From assembly GCF_019041915.1 (NCBI RefSeq), contig NZ_JAHPYF010000001.1, forward strand, positions 372,001-436,000: DNA of 64,000 bases. The letters run 5' to 3'. This document shows, one piece after another, positions 26,934 to 35,104 of this stretch. The position numbers were made by a program, and so were the translations under genes. The DNA comes from Collinsella sp. MSK.8.10 (GTDB lineage Bacteria > Actinomycetota > Coriobacteriia > Coriobacteriales > Coriobacteriaceae). The notes beneath the pieces are model-generated. The model had not been told where the DNA came from. It was given only the letters and a program-made list of their open reading frames with translations, and did no database searches. Every line of letters starts with the position of its first letter. Within the stretch, counting starts at the first letter, position 1.

Positions 26934-29900
26934 ATGCCCACCACCTCAACCGACCCGCGCGCCGCAGCCGCTGCACTGCTGGTGCCCGGCACTACCTGCC
27001 ACGGCTTTGCCGTCGAGCGCCGCGAGACCGTGCCCGAGCTCGACTCGGACGCTTACGTGCTGCGACACACTGCCTCGGGCGCTCGTCTGCTGTACCTGGC
27101 GTGCGACGACGAAAACAAGGCCTTTGCCATTGGCTTTAAGACGCCGCCGGCCGATTCCACCGGCGTGTTCCATATTCTTGAGCACTCGGTGCTGTGCGGA
27201 TCGGCCAAGTTTCCCGTCAAGGAGCCGTTTGTCGACCTGATCAAGAGCTCCATGCAGACGTTCCTCAACGCCATGACCTACCCCGACAAGACCATCTACC
27301 CCGTTGCCACCACCAACGAGCAGGATCTGTATAACCTGATGGACGTGTACCTGGACGCGGTGTTCAACCCGGCCATCTATACCAAGCCCACCATTTTTGA
27401 GCAGGAGGGCTGGCACTACGAGCTGGATCTGCCAGAGAGCGCCGAGGGCGAGGGCGACGGCAGCCCCGCCAGCCTGCGCGAGGGCACGCTGCGCTATAAC
27501 GGCGTGGTGTTTAACGAGATGAAGGGCGCGCTGTCCGACCCCATGAGCGTGCTGGACGACGCCATCAACGCCGCGCTCTATCCCGACACCGCCTATGCGC
27601 ACGAGAGCGGCGGCGACCCGCGCGCGATTCCCGCGCTCACCTACGAGCAGTTCCTGGACACGCACGCGCGCCACTACAATCCTTCCAACTCTTATATAAC
27701 GCTCTACGGCGACCTAGATGTGGACCGCGCGCTGGCGTTTTTGGACGAGCGTTATCTGTCGCAGCCGAGTGCCGCGAGCTGCCGCATGGACGCTGCCGTC
27801 GCCGCCGGCGAGGACCCGTCCACGCTGGCGCCCAATCCGCTGGGCGTGCAGGCACCCGTGACCTGCGAGTACAAGCGCGTCGAGATGGCCACTACACCCG
27901 AGAACGCCCTGGTGGGCCTGGGCCTGGTGCTGGGCAGCGCGCTCGACCGCAAACGCACGATCGCGGCGGATATCCTGTTCGAGGCACTGCTGGGCTCCAA
28001 CGAAGCACCGGTTAAGAAGGCCATTCTGGCCGCCGGCCTGGGCGGCAACGTGGTGAGCTACACCGCGGCCGAGAGCCTGCAGCCCTACGAGCTCATCATG
28101 CTGCAAAACGCGCAGCCCGGCGTGGCGCGCGAGCTGCGCCGCATGTTCCAGGACGCCTGCCGCGACCTATGCGAGCATGGCGTTCCGCACGAGCGCCTGG
28201 AAGCCATCATCAGCAGCAACGAATACGACCTGCGCCAGCGCGACTACGGTATCGCCGACGGCGTGGCCATTGCGTGCGACGCGCTGAGCACGTGGCTCTA
28301 CGATGACGACGCCGCGACGCTGGCGCTCAAGTACGGCCCGGTGTACGAGGAGCTGCGCGGCGACCTGGACGGCAGCTATTTTGAGGACCTGCTGCGCGAA
28401 CTGGTGCTGCAGAACGATCACATGGCACTGGTCGAGCTGGTGCCGGTGGACGCCGCCGAGGGTTCGGAGGGTGCCGAGGCCGCCGAGCTGGCAGCCAAGC
28501 GCGATGCCATGACCGATGCCGAGCTGGCCGACGTGGTCGAGCGCACGGCCGCGCTGCGTGCCGCGCAGGAGGCGGAAGACACACCCGAGGCCAAGGCCAC
28601 GCTGCCGCGCCTGCGCGTGTCCGACATTGGCGAGGCGCGCCCCGAGCCGCCACTGGTCGTGGACACGACCGCGCCCATCCCCTGCCTGCGCCACGGCATC
28701 CCCACCAACCGTCTGGCCTACGCCATGCAGTATTTCGACCTGAGCTGCGTCGCGTTTGAGGACCTGCCCTATGTGACGCTGCTCTGCCGCCTGCTCAAAC
28801 AGCTGCCCACGAGCGAGCACTCGGCCGAGGAACTCGACAACTTGCTCGCCGGCAAGCTGGGCTTTTTGAGCTTTACGACCGAAGTCATGACGCAGCCCGA
28901 AGTAGACGGCGTGCGCCCCTACCTGCTGGTGAGCGCCGGCGCCCTGTCCGAGAAGATCGATGCACTGGCGAGTCTGCCGCGCGAGGTATGGTCGAGCACG
29001 CTTTTGGCAGACGCCGACGCCGACCGCATGCGCGACGTGCTCACGCAGATTCGCATTGGGCTTGAGCAGGGCTTTATCAACAACGGCCACTCGGCGGCGC
29101 TCGGTCGCGCGATGAGCTACAGCTCGCCTTCGGCCGTGGTGCGCGAGCAGCTTTCGGGCGTTGATTTCTATCTGTTCCTGCGCGATCTGCTCGACCACTT
29201 TGACGAGCGCCTGGACGGCCTGCGCGCCAAGCTTACCGAGCTGGCGGGCCGCATCTTTGTGGCCGACGGCTGCATGGCGAGCTTTACCGGCAGCGACGAG
29301 GACTTTGACGCGTACTGGGATGCCGCGGGCGACCTGGGGCTGGACGCTGGCGACGGCGCCGATGCCGGCCGCGACGCGCTCGTGGTGCCGGCGCCGTGCG
29401 ACCGCCACGAGGCTTTTGTCATCCCCAGCGACATCTGTTTTGCCGCGCGTGCGTGCGATCCGCGTCGCCTGGGCATTGACGTGACGGGCGCCTGGGCGGT
29501 TGCCGCCAACGCGCTCTCCTACGACTACCTGTGGAACGAGATCCGCGTGAAGGGTGGTGCGTACGGCTGCGGATTCCGCGCGGCCGGCGAGCGTCAGGCG
29601 GCGTTCTACACCTACCGCGACCCGGCAATCGACCCCTCGATTGAGCGCGTGGCGCGCGCAGGCGAATGGCTCGGCAGCTTTGAGCCCGACGAGGCCGCCT
29701 TTGAGGGCTTTATCGTGAGCTGCGTGAGCGGCATGGACGCGCCGGTGAAGCCGTACGCGCTCACCAAGCGCCGCAACACGACCTACCTGGCCGGACTCGA
29801 TCCGCATGCACGCGAGGAGCGCCGCGCCCAGATGCTCGCCGCCACGCCCGGTGAGCTGCGCTCGCTCGGCGCCGACGTCACGCGCATCGCGGCCACCTCG

Positions 29901-29978
29901 CCCACCTGCGTCTTTGGCGGCCGAGACGTCATCGCCAAGAGCAACGCCGGCTTCAACGTCATCGACCTGCTGGGCTAA
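26934..29978 (+). CDS. M16C insulinase-family metallopeptidase
   Basis: A 1014-residue zinc peptidase of the presequence-protease (M16C) type, which degrades unfolded peptides inside a closed chamber. The inverted zinc motif HXXEH appears as HILEHSVLCGS near residue 80, with the downstream acidic ligand in the YNGVVFNEMKGALSDP region. VKEPFVDLIKSSMQTFLNAM and KGGAYGCGFRA in the C-terminal half are typical. No signal peptide is seen, so it is probably cytoplasmic. The start is the ATG with AAAGGAG; 86 further in-frame codons upstream fall in a repeat array and are rejected. Monocistronic. Confidence 0.93.
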   Translation: MPTTSTDPRAAAAALLVPGTTCHGFAVERRETVPELDSDAYVLRHTASGARLLYLACDDENKAFAIGFKTPPADSTGVFHILEHSVLCGSAKFPVKEPFVDLIKSSMQTFLNAMTYPDKTIYPVATTNEQDLYNLMDVYLDAVFNPAIYTKPTIFEQEGWHYELDLPESAEGEGDGSPASLREGTLRYNGVVFNEMKGALSDPMSVLDDAINAALYPDTAYAHESGGDPRAIPALTYEQFLDTHARHYNPSNSYITLYGDLDVDRALAFLDERYLSQPSAASCRMDAAVAAGEDPSTLAPNPLGVQAPVTCEYKRVEMATTPENALVGLGLVLGSALDRKRTIAADILFEALLGSNEAPVKKAILAAGLGGNVVSYTAAESLQPYELIMLQNAQPGVARELRRMFQDACRDLCEHGVPHERLEAIISSNEYDLRQRDYGIADGVAIACDALSTWLYDDDAATLALKYGPVYEELRGDLDGSYFEDLLRELVLQNDHMALVELVPVDAAEGSEGAEAAELAAKRDAMTDAELADVVERTAALRAAQEAEDTPEAKATLPRLRVSDIGEARPEPPLVVDTTAPIPCLRHGIPTNRLAYAMQYFDLSCVAFEDLPYVTLLCRLLKQLPTSEHSAEELDNLLAGKLGFLSFTTEVMTQPEVDGVRPYLLVSAGALSEKIDALASLPREVWSSTLLADADADRMRDVLTQIRIGLEQGFINNGHSAALGRAMSYSSPSAVVREQLSGVDFYLFLRDLLDHFDERLDGLRAKLTELAGRIFVADGCMASFTGSDEDFDAYWDAAGDLGLDAGDGADAGRDALVVPAPCDRHEAFVIPSDICFAARACDPRRLGIDVTGAWAVAANALSYDYLWNEIRVKGGAYGCGFRAAGERQAAFYTYRDPAIDPSIERVARAGEWLGSFEPDEAAFEGFIVSCVSGMDAPVKPYALTKRRNTTYLAGLDPHAREERRAQMLAATPGELRSLGADVTRIAATSPTCVFGGRDVIAKSNAGFNVIDLLG

Positions 29979-29985
29979 CCACAAC

Positions 29986-30026
29986 AAAGGTAGATTTTTG
30001 GGACATGCCCGGAAATCTACCTTTTT
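29986..30026 (+). terminator. Palindromic terminator after the M16C peptidase
   Basis: AAAGGTAGATTT pairs perfectly with AAATCTACCTTT, followed by TTT. The loop TTGGGACATGCCCGG is itself partly self-complementary. A related palindrome in the other orientation is at 32016-32044. Confidence 0.8.
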
Positions 30027-30057
30027 CTGCGGCTTGGGCGAGGCGGCGCAGCCCACC

Positions 30058-30214
30058 GCGGCGGTTTGTCTCGATCTGTACATCTAGACGGCAATATCGG
30101 CTCCAGATGTTACAGATCAAGACGTTCCCGAACGGCACTAGCTCTTTGTCTCAATCTGTAACATCTAAGTCCAATTTTGCCGAGTTACTGTTACAGATCG
30201 AGACAAACCGCCGC
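30058..30214. repeat. Nested palindrome with four alternating GTCTCGATCTGTAACATC units
   Basis: Arms 30058-30080 and 30192-30214 are perfectly complementary over 23 bases. Inside them lies a second pair (about 30105-30122 and 30147-30165). Each arm holds one copy of roughly GTCTCGATCTGTAACATC, giving four copies in forward, reverse, forward, reverse order. Confidence 0.75.
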
Positions 30215-30238
30215 AGACGCCCATCACGGCACAGACCG

Positions 30239-30275
30239 CCACGAAGGTGCATGTGTCCCCTTCGTGGTTGTTTTT
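30239..30275 (+). terminator. Rho-independent terminator upstream of the folate gene
   Basis: CCACGAAGG and CCTTCGTGG pair around an 11-base loop, followed by TTGTTTTTG. No gene other than the M16C peptidase lies upstream on this strand, and that gene already has a terminator, so this one may end a non-coding transcript. Confidence 0.6.
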
Positions 30276-30285
30276 GCTGTTTACC

Positions 30286-30330
30286 CAGATAAAACCCGCC
30301 AAAATAAACCTGTCCCTTTTTGGCAGGTTT
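30286..30330. repeat. Dispersed CCAGATAAAACC palindrome, copy a
   Basis: Reads CCAGATAAAACCCGCCAAAA, then TAAACCTGTCCCT, then TTTTGGCAGGTTT. Arms pair 12 of 13. The same element is at 38213, 40350 and 47696. It ends a few bases before the ribosome-binding site of the 5-formyl-THF cyclo-ligase gene. Confidence 0.75.
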
Positions 30331-30346
30331 GCTAGAGGAGGTTGGG

Positions 30347-30943
30347 ATGGACAAGGCTAAATTGCGGCGAGCGGTGATTGCCCGGCGCGATGCGATTGAT
30401 TTGGATGTGCGGGCGGCGAAGTCTGCTGATATCTGTGCGCGGCTGGTTGAGCTGCTGGGCCGCTTGGATGCCGCGGCGCCGCGCATCGTTGCCGTCTATG
30501 CCGCGATGGGTTCCGAGGCAGACCCTGCCGCGTTTGCCGCTGCGGCCGCCGCGCGCGGCTGGCGCGTGGCCTATCCGTGCATGCTCTCGGCAACAGACGC
30601 CGTGGCTTGTGGCCAGCGCATGTGTATGCGGGCAGTTGCCGCCGACGATGCGTCCGCGGCTCCGTTTATCGCCCACCCCACGCGGGCCTTCGCGGCCACG
30701 GACATCGACAGCAACCACTTCCCTATCGTGCCTGCCGAAGCTCTCGACATGATCGTCGTGCCGCTCGTGGCCTTCGACCAAACCGGCGCGCGCCTGGGCT
30801 ACGGCGGCGGTTGCTATGACCGCTATCTGCCCATGCTCTCGCCCGCATGCCAAATCATCGGCATCGCCTTTGACGAGCAGCGTGTCGACCGCGTTCCCAC
30901 CGACGCTCACGACCTGCCGCTACCCCACATCATCAGCGCCTAA
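30347..30943 (+). CDS. 5-formyltetrahydrofolate cyclo-ligase
   Basis: ATP-dependent conversion of 5-formyl-THF to 5,10-methenyl-THF in one-carbon metabolism. 198 residues, the usual size. N-terminal MDKAKLRRAVIARRDAI supplies the basic ATP-contacting residues. The C-terminal signature ARLGYGGGCYDRYL is clear and binds ATP phosphate and Mg2+. VPLVAFDQTG precedes it and FDEQRVDRVPTDAHDLPL follows, as in the family. ATG 30347 behind AGAGGAGG is chosen over an upstream in-frame ATG in the repeat. Confidence 0.93.
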   Translation: MDKAKLRRAVIARRDAIDLDVRAAKSADICARLVELLGRLDAAAPRIVAVYAAMGSEADPAAFAAAAAARGWRVAYPCMLSATDAVACGQRMCMRAVAADDASAAPFIAHPTRAFAATDIDSNHFPIVPAEALDMIVVPLVAFDQTGARLGYGGGCYDRYLPMLSPACQIIGIAFDEQRVDRVPTDAHDLPLPHIISA

Positions 30944-30985
30944 TCGCCGCCACATCAGCCACGGCTACAGCAGTACCATCGCAGC

Positions 30986-31912
30986 CTAGTGCTCCTCGCC
31001 GGCGCGGGCCAGGTCGTAGGGCGTGGTCTGGTAGACGTAGTAGTTGAGCCAGTTGGTGTAGAACAGCTGAGCCTGGCTGCGCCAGACGTTGCGCGGCTCG
31101 GCGGTGGGGTCGTCACCCGGAAAGTAGTGCGCCGGCACCTGAGGGTTGAGGCCGCGCTTCACGTCGCGCTCGTACTCCAGGCGCAACGTGTCGGTATCGT
31201 ACTCGGGATGGCCAAAGACAAAGAAGCGATGGCTGTCGGTCGACTTGACGATGTACAGGCCCACCTCGTCGGACACGGCCACGACCTCAAGCTGCGGCTC
31301 GGCCTCCACGTCCTCGCGACGCACATCGGTGTTGCGCGAATGTACGGCATAGAAGCGGTCGTCAAAGCCGCGGACCAGCGGGCTTTGCGGCTTCACCAGA
31401 TAATGCTCGAACACGCCGCTTGCCTTTGCCGGCAGGTCATACTTCTGGATACCGTAATGATGGTACAGACCGGCCTGCGCGCCCCAACAAATGTGCAGCG
31501 TGGAGTGCACGTGCGTGGTGGACCAATCCATGATCTGGCAGAGCTCGGGCCAGTAGTCGACCTCCTCGAACGGCATCTGCTCCACCGGCGCGCCCGTGAT
31601 GATCAGGCCGTCGTAGTGGATGTCGCGGATGTCGTCGAACGTGCGATAGAACGTCTCCAGGTGGCCGGCGCTCACGTGCGTGGCCTCGTGCGTTTTCGTG
31701 CGCAGCAGGTCCACCTCCACCTGCAGCGGCGTGTTGGAGAGCTTGCGCATGATCTGCGTCTCGGTGGCGATCTTGGTGGGCATGAGGTTGAGGATGAGCA
31801 CGCGCAGCGGACGGATGTCTTGGTGCAGCGCGCGGTACTCGGTCATGACAAAGATGTTCTCGCTCTCGAGCTGCGCGGCGGCAGGGAGGGCGTCGGGGAT
31901 GCGAATGGGCAT
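30986..31912 (-). CDS. metA: Homoserine O-acetyltransferase, MetA type
   Basis: Acylates homoserine for methionine synthesis. At 308 residues it is full length. It has [11 protein letters not shown] near residue 44, the catalytic Cys142 in [15 protein letters not shown], and the His/Glu pair in FVFGHPEYD. Residue 111 is Glu ([16 protein letters not shown]). In this family Glu at 111 favours acetyl-CoA, while Gly (as in E. coli) favours succinyl-CoA, so the product is most likely O-acetylhomoserine. The ribosome-binding site is TAAGGAG. No other met gene is next to it and no SAM riboswitch was seen upstream. Confidence 0.92.
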   Translation of the reverse strand: MPIRIPDALPAAAQLESENIFVMTEYRALHQDIRPLRVLILNLMPTKIATETQIMRKLSNTPLQVEVDLLRTKTHEATHVSAGHLETFYRTFDDIRDIHYDGLIITGAPVEQMPFEEVDYWPELCQIMDWSTTHVHSTLHICWGAQAGLYHHYGIQKYDLPAKASGVFEHYLVKPQSPLVRGFDDRFYAVHSRNTDVRREDVEAEPQLEVVAVSDEVGLYIVKSTDSHRFFVFGHPEYDTDTLRLEYERDVKRGLNPQVPAHYFPGDDPTAEPRNVWRSQAQLFYTNWLNYYVYQTTPYDLARAGEEH

Positions 31913-32015
31913 GGATGCTCCTTACGAGTCAGTTGCAGCTATGGTACAACGAGCGGCCCCATCCGCGCGAGCATATCGCCCAGCGATGCCGTCAGCGGCC
32001 CAAATCACTCCAAAA

Positions 32016-32044
32016 GTAGAGATTAAGGCATGCCCAAAAATCTA
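32016..32044. repeat. GTAGAT-GCATGCC palindrome, second copy
   Basis: Its reverse complement, ATAGATTTTTGGGCATGCC then TTAATCTCTAC, parallels the terminator hairpin at 29989-30019. Arms are weaker here. It lies in the gap between metA and the dehydrogenase gene. Confidence 0.5.
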
Positions 32045-32122
32045 TGGCGCTTTAGCCTAGCAAAGTGGCAGCAGGACGTTACAATGGTTCGACGCGAAAA
32101 ACTCGGCCGAAAGGATACATAT

Positions 32123-33100
32123 ATGTACCAGACGCGTAAGATCGGTGTGGTCGGCCAGGGCCACGTAGGAGCACATGTTGCCAACAGTCTGCTCATGCAG
32201 GGCATTGCCGATGAGCTGTACCTGTGCGATATCAACCAGGCCAAGGTGACGTCCGAGGTCCAGGACCTGCGCGACTCCCTTTCGTTTGTCCCGTACAACA
32301 CCAAGATCGTCAACTGCTACGACCACTACGAGGAGCTTGCCTGCTGCGACGTCATCGTCAACGCCGCCGGCAAGGTCGCACTGGCCGCCGGCAACCGCGA
32401 CGGCGAGCTGTTCTTTACCACCGACGCCGCCCGCACCTTTGCCAAGCGCATCGTCGACGCCGGCTTTGACGGCATCTTCGTGAGCATCTCCAACCCCTGC
32501 GACGTCGTGTGCACCGAGCTGTGGCACCTGACCGGCTATGATCCCAAGAAGATCATCGGCTCGGGCTGCGGCCTGGACTCCGCCCGCCTTCGCACCGAGA
32601 TCTCCAAGAAGGTCGGCGTGAGCCCCAAGTCCATCGACGCCTACATGATCGGCGAGCACGGTTTTAGCCAGCTTGCCGCCTTTAAAGCCGCAACCATCGC
32701 CGGTAAGAGCCTCAACGAACTTCAGGCCGAGAACCCCGACAAGTACGCCTTCGACCACATGGAGATCGAGGAGCTTGCACGCAAGGGCGGCTATGTGACC
32801 TACCAGGGCAAGCAGTGCACCGAGTACGCCGTCGCCAACTCCGCCGCGCGCGTCTGCGCCGCCGTGCTGCACAACGAGCACGCCGTGCTTTCGGCATCCA
32901 CGCTCATGACCGGCCATTATGGCGAGGAGGGTATCTTTACCTCCCTGCCGTGCGTGATCGGCGCCGAGGGCGTCGAGGAGGTCTACACGCTCGACCTGTC
33001 CGAGCACGAGCTCGAGGGCTTCCACAAGAGCTGCCAGCACATTCGCGACAACATCGCCCAGCTCGACTGGTGGGATGCCGAGGCCTACGACGCCAAGTAA
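32123..33100 (+). CDS. Lactate/2-hydroxyacid dehydrogenase family enzyme
   Basis: A 325-residue NAD-dependent dehydrogenase of the LDH/MDH superfamily. The Rossmann loop is GQGHVG (11-16), with Asp36 at the end of strand 2 for NAD. Catalytic residues are in place: Asp152 and Arg155 in GLDSARLR and His179 in IGEHGFS. It departs from true LDHs: the mobile loop reads GKVALAAGNRDGE, and SGCGLDS replaces the usual GTxLDS. L-2-hydroxyisocaproate dehydrogenase-like or another 2-oxoacid specificity is therefore plausible. ATG 32123 behind AAAGGA is used. A TACAAT at 32080 may be the -10. Monocistronic, with a strong terminator. Confidence 0.88.
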   Translation: MYQTRKIGVVGQGHVGAHVANSLLMQGIADELYLCDINQAKVTSEVQDLRDSLSFVPYNTKIVNCYDHYEELACCDVIVNAAGKVALAAGNRDGELFFTTDAARTFAKRIVDAGFDGIFVSISNPCDVVCTELWHLTGYDPKKIIGSGCGLDSARLRTEISKKVGVSPKSIDAYMIGEHGFSQLAAFKAATIAGKSLNELQAENPDKYAFDHMEIEELARKGGYVTYQGKQCTEYAVANSAARVCAAVLHNEHAVLSASTLMTGHYGEEGIFTSLPCVIGAEGVEEVYTLDLSEHELEGFHKSCQHIRDNIAQLDWWDAEAYDAK

Positions 33101-33141
33101 GCGTCGGTTGCCGCGACACCTCGCTCATACGGACGCCATGC

Positions 33142-33185
33142 AAAGCGGGCCGCGCCGGAAACCCATCGGCGCGGCCCGCTTTTTG
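33142..33185 (+). terminator. Terminator after the dehydrogenase gene
   Basis: AAAGCGGGCCGCGCCG pairs with CGGCGCGGCCCGCTTT and is followed by TTT. It also faces the end of the first SIS gene. Confidence 0.9.
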
Positions 33186-33233
33186 ACTCACACGACACGC
33201 TTGCGAATCGAAGGTGAATACTTTTCCCGGTAC

Positions 33234-34202
33234 CTAGTACTGCTCGATGCCCATGTAGCGACGAACCTCGGGGCTGTGATCGAACACCTTGCCGCGTGCG
33301 GCGCGCAGCTCGCAGCTCATGTTGTAGAAGAAGATCGGCTCCAGGAACGAACGCACGCTAGCAGGCACTTCACCCACGCCGTACTCGAGCGCATCGAGCA
33401 CCATGACTGTATCGGTGTGCGTGTTGAGGAACGCCAGCGCGCGCTCCTCCATGGGGCGGCACTCGCCCGATCCGAGCTGCACAAAGTAGAACACGCCGGG
33501 CTCGGTAGCCTCGAAAGGACCGTGGAAATACTCGCCGGAGTGGATGTAGCAGCAGTGCTGCCACTGCATCTCCATGAGCGAGCAGATCGCCATGGCATAG
33601 GTCTGGCTAAAGTTGGGGCCGGAGCCCAGGATATAGAAGAACTTGTGCTGCTGGCAGAGCTCGGCAAAGCGGGCGCCCAGCTCGGCGTTGACCTTCTCAC
33701 GGGCGGCGGGCAGCAGCGCATCCATCTGCTTGAGGCCCTCATACATGTCGGCGAGTGCCTCGTAGCCTTCCTGCTGGTCGAGCAACTCGGCGGCGATCAG
33801 AGCGCCGATGCCCTGCGGCACCTCAGCCTGCGACACACCCTCACCCCACGGATAGACCCAGGTAGTCCACTTGCCGTTGTCGATCTTTGAGCCCTCGCAG
33901 TCGGTAAGGGCAATGACCTCGGCACCGGCGGCCAGCGCCATCTCGCAGCCGTCGACGACCTCCTGCGTGTTGCCGCTGTGGCTGCAGGCGATGACGAGCG
34001 ACTTCTCGCCAAGACTCTTGGGAGCCATCAGGCAAAACTCGCGCGCCGTGTAGACCGTCGAGGTAAACGTGGTGGCCTCACGCTTGAGCAGTTCGTTGGC
34101 CGGCATCAGGTCGATCATCGAACCGCCACAAGCGATCCAAAAGACGTTCTCGATCTTGCCCTTGCGCTCGATGATTTCCTGAACCAGATCATGTGCGTTC
34201 AT
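33234..34202 (-). CDS. SIS-domain sugar-phosphate enzyme, FrlB-like deglycase (paralogue 1)
   Basis: A 322-residue protein with two SIS domains, closest in pattern to fructoselysine-6-phosphate deglycases (FrlB/GfrF), which release an amine from a phosphorylated Amadori compound. The first domain has WIACGGSMIDLMPANELL and VIACSHSGNTQEVVDG (the SIS phosphate-binding Ser loop). The second has ILGSGPNFSQTYAMA and SGEYFHGPFEATEPG, strongly conserved in this subfamily, and it ends with RRYMGIEQY. The ribosome-binding site is AAGGAGGAG. A GntR/UTRA gene (34347) lies just upstream in the same direction. The substrate is inferred from family only. Paralogues are at 40496 and 45776. Confidence 0.82.
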   Translation of the reverse strand: MNAHDLVQEIIERKGKIENVFWIACGGSMIDLMPANELLKREATTFTSTVYTAREFCLMAPKSLGEKSLVIACSHSGNTQEVVDGCEMALAAGAEVIALTDCEGSKIDNGKWTTWVYPWGEGVSQAEVPQGIGALIAAELLDQQEGYEALADMYEGLKQMDALLPAAREKVNAELGARFAELCQQHKFFYILGSGPNFSQTYAMAICSLMEMQWQHCCYIHSGEYFHGPFEATEPGVFYFVQLGSGECRPMEERALAFLNTHTDTVMVLDALEYGVGEVPASVRSFLEPIFFYNMSCELRAARGKVFDHSPEVRRYMGIEQY

Positions 34203-34231
34203 GCTGATGCTCCTCCTTGTGGGGCGGCTTT

Positions 34232-34337
34232 GAACGACGACAGCTCGTACCTGTTGTCGTTCTATGTTGTCCTATTTATAGCACGTGTAACAACGCCCGT
34301 GAAGTCATCTCAGCAAATTTGTTCTATATTGTTCTAT
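34232..34337. promoter_or_regulatory. Operator-like repeats before SIS gene 1
   Basis: GAACGACGACAG (34232-34243) and CTGTTGTCGTTC (34251-34262) form an 11-of-12 inverted repeat. GTTCTATGTTGTCCTAT (34259-34275) and GTTCTATATTGTTCTAT (34321-34337) are 15-of-17 direct repeats. They flank the gap between the GntR gene and SIS gene 1 and are likely GntR sites. Confidence 0.55.
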
Positions 34338-34346
34338 CTGTGGACG

Positions 34347-35102
34347 TTAGATGTCAAAGACGTAGCGCGAGCCCACGATCTTTTGGCGGCCGAGCAGTAG
34401 AGGGCGCCCGCCGGCGTCGGTAAAGTAGGCCTCCATATAGAAGAGCGGCTCGCCGACCGGCACCTCCAGCAGCGGGGCCGTCTGAGTATCGGCAAGCGCA
34501 ATCTCCACGGTGCAGGGGTCGGACTTGAGCGGCGCGCGACCCGAATGCTCGGCAACGAGCGCAAAGATTGAGTTATCGGTGAGGTCCTCGTCGGCCAGCG
34601 TCTGCAGGTAGGGATGGTCGGCGAGCACAAAGGCGTTGTTCTCGAGCATGACGGGAATGCCGTCGGCCGTGCGCACGCGCTCGATAACGATGAGCTCGCA
34701 GCCGGGTTCCACACCAAAAAACGCCGCATCCTCGTGCGTCGCCGCGACCACCGTGCGCGACACCAGACGCGCACCCGGCACCATGTCGTTGGCAGCACAA
34801 CCCTCAGTAAAGCTCTGGACGTCACCCTTCTGGCGAATCTTGCGTTTGAGCTTGGGAGCGCACACAAACGTGCCCCTCCCCTGCTGGCGGTTGAGATACC
34901 CCGCACGCGACAGCTCCTCGATGGCGCGGCGCACGGTGATGCGCCCCACGCCGTAGGACTTCGCGAGCTCTATCTCGGCAGGGATGCGCGAGCCGGCTGC
35001 GTACACGCCGCGCGCGATCTCGCCCTTTAGGTCGTCCATAACCTGCTGGTACAGCGGCACGGCGGGCACGTCAGTGCGGTCGGTTTTATCGTCGAATGCC
35101 AT
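34347..35102 (-). CDS. GntR/UTRA (HutC-type) transcriptional regulator 1
   Basis: A 251-residue regulator. N-terminal winged helix: PLYQQVMDDLKGEIARGVYA and the recognition region SYGVGRITVRRAIEELSRAG, then the GRGTFV wing (about 15-85). The C-terminal UTRA effector domain, about 95-250, includes ELIVIERVRTADGIPVMLEN and ends ADTQTAPLLEVPVGEPLFYM. It probably senses a phosphorylated sugar derivative. It starts 2 bases past the recQ stop, with GGAG inside the recQ end, so translation is coupled. It is likely to control the adjacent SIS gene. Confidence 0.9.
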   Translation of the reverse strand: MAFDDKTDRTDVPAVPLYQQVMDDLKGEIARGVYAAGSRIPAEIELAKSYGVGRITVRRAIEELSRAGYLNRQQGRGTFVCAPKLKRKIRQKGDVQSFTEGCAANDMVPGARLVSRTVVAATHEDAAFFGVEPGCELIVIERVRTADGIPVMLENNAFVLADHPYLQTLADEDLTDNSIFALVAEHSGRAPLKSDPCTVEIALADTQTAPLLEVPVGEPLFYMEAYFTDAGGRPLLLGRQKIVGSRYVFDI

Positions 35103-35104
35103 CG

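Noticed and set aside
28167-30083. A 638-codon open frame antisense to the M16C peptidase gene
   Set aside because: No motif and no ribosome-binding site; it runs through the peptidase terminator.
31913-32122. SAM riboswitch upstream of metA
   Set aside because: No SAM-box core or terminator/antiterminator arrangement could be recognised in the gap.
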